Source of the DNA: an uncultured bacterium
Lineage (GTDB): Bacteria; Patescibacteriota; Patescibacteriia; UBA1558; GWA2-36-10
Direction: 5' to 3'
Length of the DNA stretch: 9,363 nucleotides
NCBI GenBank assembly: GCA_937870675.1
Contig: CALMZN010000081.1
Location: 1-9,363, forward strand
The notes beneath the pieces are model-generated. The model saw only the letters and a list, made by a program, of their open reading frames with translations, was not told where the DNA came from and searched no databases. Both the position numbers and the translations under genes were made by a program. Below, one piece after another: positions 1-5,330 of the stretch (positions are counted from its first letter, which is position 1; every line of letters begins with the position of its first letter).

Positions 1-1025
1 TATTCAAATCCTCCTTTCTGATATTCTGACGACCAAGCTCGACAGCCTGAAAAACATCTTGGTTTTTTTAAGCAAGTTTGGCATTGATCGGGAATCATTT
101 CTTTTATAATTAATTGGCGGAAACGCTCAAACCCTTTACCTTTCTGCCAAATTTGGTGTTCGTCTTCGGTTAGGATATTACCGCAACAAAAATCTTCGCT
201 TTTGAAAAAACTGCAGGGAAATACCCGACCATCACTTTCAACTATAAGTTTATATTTGCCAGCCGCACAATTGGGCAATAATAATCCGGTATTTTTATAC
301 CATTCTCGGTCGTTGATGAAAATACTATGGAAACCATGTTTTAGTTTCAGTTTATTTACGGTAATTTTTTTTAACTCAATTAAATAGTCGGCTAACAGTT
401 TATTGGTAAGATTTAGGGCGACTTTGCTAAAGTTGCTGCCCAATCGGGACGGGACAGGGATAGAGGGAGAGAATTTATGGAGGCCATATTTTGAGTCAAA
501 ATAAGTGAATACTGCCAGGAGTTGATGGTAATTATCTTTTACCAGAGACATATTTATGGAAACTTTGACACCGGCAGTTGTTGCGCGCTTGAAATTTTTT
601 TCTATTAGACCAAAAGATCCAGGATAAACAACAATTTTATCATGGACTGAATGCAAGCCGTGCACAGAAAAAACTATTTCATCGACACTACTCAATATTT
701 CAGACACATCGTGAGTACCGTTTGTGTTTATCCTGATTTCAAAGCCTAGTTTTTTACACCAGCTAATTAATTCTATGAAATCTGGATGCATAAAACTTTC
801 TCGTCCAGTAAAATCTAATCGTCTAACGCCTAAATTTTGTAGTTTGCTGGTAATAATTTTCCATTGGTCCAGAGATAACTGTTTGGTTGTCTCGCGGGAT
901 TTATAGCCAGCATAGCAAAAAATGCATTTTTGGTTACATTTATTAGTAATTTCCAATTGAGCTAGAATCGGTTTTTCCCAGGCTAATTCTAGCAATTCTT
1001 GTCTATCAAAGCCATGCATGGTCAT
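1..1025 (-). CDS. Radical SAM/SPASM peptide-modifying enzyme, 3' end beyond window
   Basis: 341 codons are visible without a stop; the frame continues off the left edge. The radical SAM cluster motif CNQKCIFC (CxxxCxxC) uses Cys30, Cys34 and Cys37. The usual GGE motif is replaced by TGRES at 73-77. The C-terminal part is a SPASM domain: Cys253, then GX4C ending at Cys271, then CX2CX5CX3C at Cys315, 318, 324 and 328. The last SPASM cysteine is not reached, so some tens of residues are probably missing. The family reductively cleaves S-adenosylmethionine to make a 5'-deoxyadenosyl radical; SPASM members often modify ribosomal peptides and carry auxiliary Fe-S clusters. The start at 1025 is chosen because its ATG overlaps the TGA of the PqqD-like gene (ATGA), implying translational coupling. 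ATG codons at 1019 is an alternative. Base composition is AT-rich, unlike the other radical SAM gene of this locus. The exact bond made is unknown. Confidence 0.9.
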   Translation of the reverse strand, partial: MTMHGFDRQELLELAWEKPILAQLEITNKCNQKCIFCYAGYKSRETTKQLSLDQWKIITSKLQNLGVRRLDFTGRESFMHPDFIELISWCKKLGFEIRINTNGTHDVSEILSSVDEIVFSVHGLHSVHDKIVVYPGSFGLIEKNFKRATTAGVKVSINMSLVKDNYHQLLAVFTYFDSKYGLHKFSPSIPVPSRLGSNFSKVALNLTNKLLADYLIELKKITVNKLKLKHGFHSIFINDREWYKNTGLLLPNCAAGKYKLIVESDGRVFPCSFFKSEDFCCGNILTEDEHQIWQKGKGFERFRQLIIKEMIPDQCQTCLKKPRCFSGCRAWSSEYQKGGFE

Positions 1026-1234
1026 TTTTTTTCTTCAATGATTTTTTTCATCTTCAAATATTCTATGAAAGGCCCTGGTAGCGAAACCAGTGTCTTTTTT
1101 TTACTGAGAAGTCGTAATAGTTTGGAAATAAGATGAGCAGCAGTATCGGAAAAAAATAGATAATTAAAGTCATAATAAAAAACATAAGTTCCGTTTTTTT
1201 CTCGATAAGAAACAGCTGGATTTATTCGTATCAT
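1022..1234 (-). CDS. Stand-alone PqqD-like RiPP recognition protein (70 aa)
   Basis: This small protein has the pattern of the PqqD fold. It starts INPAVSYREKNG, continues with the strand segment VFYYDFNYLFF, then SDTAAHLISKLLRLL in the place of the conserved 'N-x-T-A' helix, and ends with a basic, winged-helix-like tail. PqqD-like domains (RiPP recognition elements) bind the leader of a precursor peptide and present it to a partner radical SAM enzyme. The partner here is almost certainly the next gene, which starts inside this stop codon. The start has no visible Shine-Dalgarno sequence and lies 14 bases after the T-run of an intrinsic terminator, so expression seems to depend on read-through from the peptide gene. 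No alternative start codon is seen in frame between the terminator hairpin and this ATG. The gene is very AT-rich. The similarity is by pattern only, but the context makes it convincing. Confidence 0.8.
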   Translation of the reverse strand: MIRINPAVSYREKNGTYVFYYDFNYLFFSDTAAHLISKLLRLLSKKKTLVSLPGPFIEYLKMKKIIEEKK

Positions 1235-1248
1235 TTTTGTGATATAAG

Positions 1249-1282
1249 AAAAAAAGAGGGGTCCACTTTATGTAAACCCCTC
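1249..1282 (-). terminator. Intrinsic terminator/attenuator after the peptide gene
   Basis: On the minus strand GAGGGGTTTAC pairs with GTGGACCCCTC around the loop ATAAA: 11 base pairs including two G-U wobbles, followed directly by seven T. It lies 12 bases after the stop of the 29-residue peptide and ahead of the PqqD-like gene. This arrangement would make more peptide message than enzyme message. Confidence 0.85.
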
Positions 1283-1294
1283 CCAGTCGTAGAC

Positions 1295-1384
1295 CTAGTC
1301 ACTATTGATGAGACAGCCGTTGGCATTGAACTCTTCAATATCCATTTGCCACTCCGCTATGGTGATTGTTTGTTCCGTATCCAT
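1295..1384 (-). CDS. Putative RiPP precursor peptide (29 aa)
   Basis: A 29-codon gene that simple ORF searches miss because of its length. It begins MDTEQTITIAEW and ends NANGCLINSD. The ribosome-binding sequence AAGGAGA stands 8 bases before the ATG and is among the best in the window. The peptide is acidic (seven Asp/Glu, no Lys or Arg), has one Trp (12), one Met besides the start (14) and one Cys (24), and four Asn in its last ten residues. It has no signal peptide and no double-Gly leader site. It lies between a methyltransferase and a terminator, inside a locus with two radical SAM enzymes and two PqqD-like modules, which is the usual place for a RiPP precursor. The leader/core division cannot be fixed; the N-terminal ITIAEW stretch could form the strand bound by a recognition element, and the Asn/Gly/Cys tail is the likely core. 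No known precursor family is recognised. Confidence 0.75.
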   Translation of the reverse strand: MDTEQTITIAEWQMDIEEFNANGCLINSD

Positions 1385-1399
1385 ATTGATAGTCTCCTT

Positions 1400-1419
1400 G
1401 TAGCACCGGACGGTACTAC
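1400..1419 (-). promoter_or_regulatory. Leader hairpin upstream of the precursor peptide
   Basis: On the minus strand GTAGTACC pairs with GGTGCTAC (8 bp, one G-U) around GTCC. It ends next to the AAGGAGA ribosome-binding site and, if the nearer promoter is used, would form almost at the 5' end of the message. A role in message stability or control of ribosome access is possible. Confidence 0.55.
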
Positions 1420-1428
1420 GGTTAATCA

Positions 1429-1471
1429 ATTATATTAGTTTAAAGATATAGCTGAACAGGTTTTTTGTCAA
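1429..1471 (-). promoter_or_regulatory. Promoter region of the precursor peptide gene
   Basis: Two overlapping readings are possible on the minus strand. First, a perfect -35 TTGACA (1471-1466, containing the TGA stop of the methyltransferase gene) with a 17-base spacer to TATCTT (1448-1443). Second, a perfect -10 TATAAT (1434-1429) with only a weak -35. Either gives the peptide its own transcript in addition to read-through from the upstream genes. Confidence 0.55.
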
Positions 1472-2226
1472 GCCTTCTGGACAACGAAATATAGCCTACT
1501 GAGGTGCTCAATGCCGTCTTCATAGGTCTTAAATTCCTCCTCGACTGCCAACGGCTTGAAGCCCACTTGTTGAAGCAAAGGAAGAATATCTTTTTTGTCA
1601 TAGCCCCTTTCGGTGTGTTGTTCTCTTGCCAAGCGGTATGACCCGCTCGTTTTGACAAAGATGTCGATGTTCAAAGTCCAAAATCTACCCTCACCGCCGA
1701 AACGATAGACGGAGTAGAAGTTCTTGCCCTCTAGCACGCGTGGATGGTACCGCTGAGCGGCTTTGACGTGGGCGACGGTGTTCATATCAAATAAAAATAT
1801 CGTTCCCGAAGGAAGGTTGCGATACACCGATTGGAATGCATGTAGCATATCCTGATCGGTGAGTAGATAGTTCAGTGAATCGTAGAAAGAGACGGCTAGT
1901 GTGATTCCTTGGCGAAGTTCATCACTGAGCGTGAAGTCGCGGACGTCAGCACAGACGAAATTCTCTTGAGGAAATTTCTCTTGAGCAAGTCGGACCATCT
2001 CAGCTGATATGTCAACGCCTACAACCCTGAAACCCAGTTCAAGTAGTAGTTTAGTGATATTTCCTGTTCCGCAAGCAACATCCAGGCATTTGCCGGTTGC
2101 GATATGGTGCTGCTTTACGACACGGGCGATCAGTTTTTTCCATCCTTGGTATTTGCCGTCGCCCATCATTTGGTCGTAAAACTGAGCCATAACTTCGTAG
2201 TTTTTTTTGTCTTTTATATTCTCCAT
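1468..2226 (-). CDS. Class I SAM-dependent methyltransferase (252 aa)
   Basis: A Rossmann-fold methyltransferase. Motif I is LDVACGTGN at 48-56 (SAM-binding glycine loop), followed by the acidic strand end VVGVDIS with Asp72, then CADVRDF near 92-98 and the motif IV-like stretch SFYDSLNYLL around 113-122. The start with AQFYDQMM a few residues on is typical of small-molecule or peptide methyltransferases of this fold. The frame is open for 33 more codons upstream, but that part overlaps the radical SAM gene. The ATG at 2226 is preferred because it follows that gene's stop by four bases and is preceded by AAAGAAAGG, and because the homologous domain begins here. It probably methylates the peptide or a modified form of it; N-, O- or C-methylation cannot be told apart. 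Higher GC than the genes left of the terminator. Confidence 0.88.
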   Translation of the reverse strand: MENIKDKKNYEVMAQFYDQMMGDGKYQGWKKLIARVVKQHHIATGKCLDVACGTGNITKLLLELGFRVVGVDISAEMVRLAQEKFPQENFVCADVRDFTLSDELRQGITLAVSFYDSLNYLLTDQDMLHAFQSVYRNLPSGTIFLFDMNTVAHVKAAQRYHPRVLEGKNFYSVYRFGGEGRFWTLNIDIFVKTSGSYRLAREQHTERGYDKKDILPLLQQVGFKPLAVEEEFKTYEDGIEHLSRLYFVVQKA

Positions 2227-2230
2227 AAAG

Positions 2231-3478
2231 TCACACCCTTTCTTTCTGGTAGCTTCGTGAAAAGTGACAGAAGCCACCACAACGAAGGTCTTTGTTGTTA
2301 TGGTGGCAGTTATGACAGGCTGCATTGGCTACCAGAAATCTTCTAGTGTCTTCCTCCAAGCGCGCCACCAAAGAAGACGCGCTATAACTGTGGATGTCGT
2401 CTCCGTAGTACGAACGATCCATCACACATGGATACAGTGAGCCCAGACTGTTGACAGAAATCCTTTTTCGCAGACCACAGCCATAGTAACGTGATCTAGG
2501 AAAGGATTTTTTTGTGCTGAGCAAGCCATTCCTTACGTTTAGATGCTGTAGCAGTCCGCCCAGTGCTTGGACTAGGTTTATAGGTTGGAGATTATTAATA
2601 ATAGCTGCGCCAGTTCTGATGACAGGACGGAAGTGAATCGTCGTTTCATACCGTTTTGCAACATTAATCATCTCAGTGACACAACTCAGACTTGCTTCAC
2701 TCAAAGTGGAGATCAAATAGATTTTGATACCCTGAGCATGAAGTATATCCATACCTGCTATCATTTTATCATACAGCCCTGGACGCTGTCTAATTCGGTC
2801 ATGTATCTGACCAAAGCCATCCAAACTAACGGCTATGCCCAAGCCTTTTTTTAGTACATCGATGAGTTTTGGTGAACAATCAGCGAGATATTCACCATTA
2901 CTGACTACATAAAAATGCAAGCCTAGACGGTCGATGTGGTCTAACACTTGGTGTAGATCCGGACGGGAAAAAGGTTCTCCGCCCGTTACCTCAAACATGC
3001 TTAAGCCCAGTTCTCGCAGCTTGTCGATCCTCATGATCAACTGCTTCAGACTTGGGATATGGCCATTGAGGTCATCCTTGTGGTAGCAGGCAATGCAGTC
3101 ACAGTTACAGTATGAGGTTACTTCAAACAGAACTTGTGTAGGTAGACCACTTACTTCGACCTGTATTTCGCGATAGTCGTCGGTAGTAAATGGTTTCCTT
3201 GAGATGATGTCATTTTCTATAAGAAGTGATAGGACATAATTAGGCAGGTTAAGCCCGGAAAAAGCTCGTCGCCGCAACAGCTTAATTACTTCGCTGTCGA
3301 TGTGTAGGTAAGAGGCATAGAGTATGGGTGGGGTAATCACGGCTCCCAGTGGTTCGTAACGAATTACCGCTCTGGGGTTGAGGTAAAAGATTTCGTCCCC
3401 AGTGTATAGAGATATATCTACGGGGTTCTCCTTGGCAATGCAGGGCACGGCTAGGTGGTGCAAATTCATGACATCCAT
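2231..3478 (-). CDS. Radical SAM/SPASM enzyme with N-terminal RiPP recognition region (415 aa)
   Basis: Three parts are visible. Residues about 31-95 look PqqD-like: LNPRAVIRYEPLGAVI, then YLHIDSEVIKLLRRR and a winged-helix end LPNYVLSLLIENDII. Next is the radical SAM domain, with Cys124, Cys128 and Cys131 in CNCDCIAC and an intact TGGEPF at 165-170. The SPASM end has GX4C ending at Cys351, preceded by Cys334, then Cys388/Cys391 (CxxC) and CGGFC at 400-404. This fused layout is typical of radical SAM maturases that bind the leader of a ribosomal peptide and install a thioether, C-C or other radical-made bond. The gene lies 14 bases after the PP-loop gene (AAAGAAAGGAA ribosome-binding site) and 4 bases before the methyltransferase, so the three form an operon. 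It is GC-richer than the second radical SAM gene, so the two are not a recent duplication. Confidence 0.92.
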   Translation of the reverse strand: MDVMNLHHLAVPCIAKENPVDISLYTGDEIFYLNPRAVIRYEPLGAVITPPILYASYLHIDSEVIKLLRRRAFSGLNLPNYVLSLLIENDIISRKPFTTDDYREIQVEVSGLPTQVLFEVTSYCNCDCIACYHKDDLNGHIPSLKQLIMRIDKLRELGLSMFEVTGGEPFSRPDLHQVLDHIDRLGLHFYVVSNGEYLADCSPKLIDVLKKGLGIAVSLDGFGQIHDRIRQRPGLYDKMIAGMDILHAQGIKIYLISTLSEASLSCVTEMINVAKRYETTIHFRPVIRTGAAIINNLQPINLVQALGGLLQHLNVRNGLLSTKKSFPRSRYYGCGLRKRISVNSLGSLYPCVMDRSYYGDDIHSYSASSLVARLEEDTRRFLVANAACHNCHHNNKDLRCGGFCHFSRSYQKERV

Positions 3479-3492
3479 AACCGTTCCTTTCT

Positions 3493-4494
3493 TTAAGGGT
3501 TGATGCGGTTCAGTATGTCCATCAACTCTCTGTGTGATTCGGAGCTAGCAATATCAACTCGCGTCAATAGTTGCAAGCCCTGGTCACGGTTAATGACGCC
3601 AAAGCGTACCCGTTCAGCTAGATAGTCCAAGATGATCGGAAATTGGGTCACGGTCATCTTAGCTTCTTGTTCGGGCTGGCCGTTTAATCTGTCGGAGAAG
3701 AATACGCCCGGGACAAGACAGTCGGTATCATAACCACCGCATTGCGGATGGATCCAAGGAATACCATGTTCGCTTATGAACTTGGCGTTTAACTCCTTGG
3801 TAAGAGCTAAACCATAACCACCTCTGACTATAGTGATGCCACTAGGTTTTTTCCAGAACAGCGAGTAGACCCCCAATGAGTTCTTTTTGGGGGTGTCGCC
3901 GCCGGTGACCAATACTTGAAAATTCAAAGTAGCCATTGCTTGGTCATAGGCTTGGTCTATCATGATGTTACAGGTCTTACCGCAAGGGAGGATGCCTTGC
4001 GTAAGGCAGTATCTGTAAACATCGACCGTTGTCATTGGTTTACCAGTCAGTTCCATGATTTTTGGGGAATGTTGAATCTGTTGCGAGATGTCGATATAGA
4101 AATGTTGAGCATTCAAACCGAGATGACGCAATACAGCATCTACGTTTTGCATCGCCACCCGACCTTTTACTTCCGTGTTGACCGTAAAGAGTCGCAGGTC
4201 GATGCCACGCCGCTGGCACTCGTCATTCAATTTTGCTAGAACGACGGTGCTGTCTAGTCCACCGGAGTAGGCAAAAAGAATGCGGTGATTGGCGTTTAAG
4301 AAAGTAGTAAGTTCCTCATTAAACTGTTCTCTTGATGGTAAGTTGTTAGTACTGATGATTTCTTGGCACAACTCGCAGACGATTCCATTGTTTCCCATAA
4401 AGAATTTCATTTCTTTTTGAGTATTGGGGTTTATAATGCCAAGGCCTTGCGGATTGACACAGTGTTTGCAGAAAATGTCATTTGTTGAAAACAT
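3493..4494 (-). CDS. PP-loop ATP pyrophosphatase with N-terminal zinc ribbon (333 aa)
   Basis: The PP-loop signature SGGLDS is at 77-82, after strand RILFAY, placing it in the adenine nucleotide alpha-hydrolase superfamily (asparagine synthetase C domain, TtcA/TtuA, LarE, QueC, N-acetyl sugar amidotransferase). Ahead of it are two CxxC pairs, Cys9/Cys12 and Cys40/Cys43, most likely a zinc ribbon, as in the sugar amidotransferases and TtuA-like thiolases. Further cysteines at 171/175 (PCGKTC) and 252/259 (CGGYDTDC) could bind an Fe-S cluster or carry sulfur. Such enzymes adenylate a carbonyl group, which is then attacked by ammonia, an amine or sulfur. In this operon the likely target is the 29-residue peptide (amidation, cyclisation or thioamide formation), but this is inference. 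First gene of the operon, ribosome-binding site AAAGGAGA 7 bases before the ATG. A sugar or tRNA substrate is the main alternative. Confidence 0.85.
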   Translation of the reverse strand: MFSTNDIFCKHCVNPQGLGIINPNTQKEMKFFMGNNGIVCELCQEIISTNNLPSREQFNEELTTFLNANHRILFAYSGGLDSTVVLAKLNDECQRRGIDLRLFTVNTEVKGRVAMQNVDAVLRHLGLNAQHFYIDISQQIQHSPKIMELTGKPMTTVDVYRYCLTQGILPCGKTCNIMIDQAYDQAMATLNFQVLVTGGDTPKKNSLGVYSLFWKKPSGITIVRGGYGLALTKELNAKFISEHGIPWIHPQCGGYDTDCLVPGVFFSDRLNGQPEQEAKMTVTQFPIILDYLAERVRFGVINRDQGLQLLTRVDIASSESHRELMDILNRINP

Positions 4495-4534
4495 GAGTTT
4501 TCTCCTTTGCTTTGGTTGTTAATGAACGCGTTTG

Positions 4535-4560
4535 ATAGCCATTCTGAATAGAATGGCCAT
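4535..4560 (-). promoter_or_regulatory. 5' leader hairpin of the modification operon
   Basis: ATGGCCATTCT pairs with AGAATGGCTAT around ATTC (11 bp, one G-U) on the minus strand. It would begin some 6 bases after the predicted transcription start, 40 bases before the PP-loop gene. It is not followed by a T-run, so it is not a terminator. Position and size resemble the hairpin before the peptide gene. Confidence 0.55.
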
Positions 4561-4573
4561 TGTATCTGCCAAA

Positions 4574-4602
4574 AATTTACACCTCTATTGCCCTATAGTC
4601 AA
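4574..4602 (-). promoter_or_regulatory. Promoter of the modification operon
   Basis: TTGACT (4602-4597), 17-base spacer, TAAATT (4579-4574) on the minus strand. It is the only good sigma70-type pair between the upstream terminator (4662-4691) and the PP-loop gene. Confidence 0.6.
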
Positions 4603-4661
4603 GTTTTTTTTGATCAAGTTTATCAGCTCTGCAGCGTAAAATTTGTTATAATATAATTTAA

Positions 4662-4691
4662 AATAAAACCGCCTAGTCTGGCTGTTTTATT
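4662..4691 (-). terminator. Terminator downstream of tRNA-Ser(TGA)
   Basis: AATAAAACAGCC pairs with GGCGGTTTTATT (11 of 12 pairs) around AGACTA on the minus strand, with the T-rich end TTTTATTTT. It separates the tRNA transcript from the peptide-modification operon. With A-rich and T-rich sides it could work in both directions. The rest of 4603-4728 shows a plus-strand TATAAT-like site but nothing it could serve. Confidence 0.7.
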
Positions 4692-4728
4692 AGATATTTA
4701 TTTTGAAGTACCTCGTACTAGCTCGATG

Positions 4729-4818
4729 TGGCGGAGAGTGAGGGATTCGAACCCCCGATCCCCTTGCAGGGATAACAGTTTTCAAGACTGTCGCATTCGA
4801 CCGCTCTGCCAACTCTCC
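4729..4818 (-). tRNA. tRNA-Ser(TGA)
   Basis: Starts GGAGAGT and closes with ACTCTCC, discriminator G and encoded CCA. The anticodon arm is ACAGT-CTTGAAA-ACTGT, giving anticodon TGA (UCN serine codons). A long variable arm (ATCCCTGCAAGGGGAT) is typical of tRNA-Ser, and the T arm contains GGTTCGAATCC. The 5' 37 bases overlap the end of the GIY-YIG gene, so the tRNA is probably cut from a shared transcript. Confidence 0.97.
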
Positions 4819-5078
4819 TTGGTCAAAATTGTATTTTTTAATATACTTTTAAGTTGTAATCGGCCATATCCACTTTTTAGATATTCCTCTCTAGCTTTAG
4901 CATCTGCTTCATTTAAAAAACTTTCATAGTAGATCAACATCAATGGCCTTCTATTTTTTGTTGAATAAACCTTCCCAGCATTATGTGCAAATAACCTCTT
5001 TTGTAAATTACCCGTGTATCCAATATACCATCCCTTATCTAAAACCGAAAAGAGCAGATATACATAATAATATTGCAT
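4782..5078 (-). CDS. GIY-YIG family nuclease (98 aa), 3' end inside a tRNA gene
   Basis: Single GIY-YIG domain: YVYLL at 5-9 and WYIGYTGNLQKRLFAHN with YIG at 18-20, Arg28, His32, and Glu64 in the later helix as the probable metal ligand. KVYSTKNRRPLMLIYYES is typical of the short UPF0213-like members found widely in bacteria. Members are structure- or single-strand-specific DNA nucleases; the cellular task is unclear. The last eleven residues (from ESWQSG on) are encoded by tRNA-Ser and the TGA stop is exactly the tRNA anticodon; the conserved domain is complete before that point. Weak ribosome-binding site (AAAAGAAAAG) before the ATG. Lies between tRNA-Arg and tRNA-Ser, all on the same strand. 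Confidence 0.88.
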   Translation of the reverse strand: MQYYYVYLLFSVLDKGWYIGYTGNLQKRLFAHNAGKVYSTKNRRPLMLIYYESFLNEADAKAREEYLKSGYGRLQLKSILKNTILTKESWQSGRMRQS

Positions 5079-5101
5079 CGCTTTTCTTTTAATTGTCTGT
5101 C

Positions 5102-5147
5102 CGCATCAAACGCGGCACATCGCTTAAACTCTATCGCGTTTGACGCG
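5102..5147. repeat. Palindromic element beside tRNA-Arg
   Basis: TCAAACGCG (5106-5114) pairs with CGCGTTTGA (5135-5143), extended by three more pairs after one mismatch; the second arm also folds on itself as ATCGCGT/ACGCGAT. It lies just 3' of tRNA-Arg. CTGTCCGC at its left edge (5097-5104) recurs at 5289-5296 on the other side of the tRNA. It is REP-like; there is no T-run for termination. Confidence 0.5.
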
Positions 5148-5148
5148 A

Positions 5149-5224
5149 TGGTGACCCCGGCAGGAATCGAACCTGCAACCTTTTGGACCGCAACCAAACG
5201 CTCTATCCATTGAGCTACGAGGCC
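5149..5224 (-). tRNA. tRNA-Arg(GCG)
   Basis: A 76-base cloverleaf: GGCCTCG pairs with CGGGGTC (one G-U and one U-G), D arm TAGCTCAATGGATAGAGC, anticodon arm TTTGG-TTGCGGT-CCAAA with anticodon GCG (arginine CGC/CGU), T arm with GGTTCGATTCC, discriminator A and encoded CCA. Confidence 0.96.
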
Positions 5225-5238
5225 AAGAAAAAATACGG

Positions 5239-5268
5239 TTTATAAAATATTGATTTTAAATGACACAA
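5239..5268 (-). promoter_or_regulatory. Likely promoter of tRNA-Arg
   Basis: TTGTGT, 18-base spacer, TATAAA on the minus strand, with the -10 element about 15 bases before the mature tRNA end. The -35 box is weak. Confidence 0.45.
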
Positions 5269-5291
5269 AATTATTTTTTTGCCACTGCCTG

Positions 5292-5306
5292 TCCGCCTCT
5301 GGCGGA
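5292..5306. repeat. Short perfect palindrome TCCGCC-TCT-GGCGGA
   Basis: Six-base arms around a three-base centre in AT-rich surroundings. It directly abuts the 20-bp copy of the tRNA-Arg end and is probably one of the small dispersed palindromes seen in such genomes. Confidence 0.5.
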
Positions 5307-5326
5307 AGCTACGAGGCCAAGAAAAA
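5307..5326 (-). repeat. 20-bp duplicate of the tRNA-Arg 5' end and its leader
   Basis: AGCTACGAGGCCAAGAAAAA occurs here and at 5213-5232, 94 bases apart and in the same orientation. It contains the first 12 bases of tRNA-Arg plus 8 bases upstream of it. It is too short for a tRNA; it may be a remnant of an insertion or a short duplication. Confidence 0.75.
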
Positions 5327-5330
5327 TAAT

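Noticed and set aside
2227..2325. Upstream extension of the methyltransferase frame by 33 codons
   Set aside because: It lies wholly inside the end of the radical SAM gene in another frame; the ATG at 2226 has a ribosome-binding site and matches the usual domain start.
4519..4560. 13-codon leader frame before the PP-loop gene
   Set aside because: No ribosome-binding site, and its sequence is explained by the hairpin; kept only as a remark in the findings.
4645..4655. Plus-strand TATAAT between the operon and tRNA-Ser
   Set aside because: No gene on the plus strand downstream; AT-rich chance match.
4726..4929. Plus-strand frame across tRNA-Ser
   Set aside because: Antisense to a tRNA and the GIY-YIG gene, no ribosome-binding site, typical artefact.
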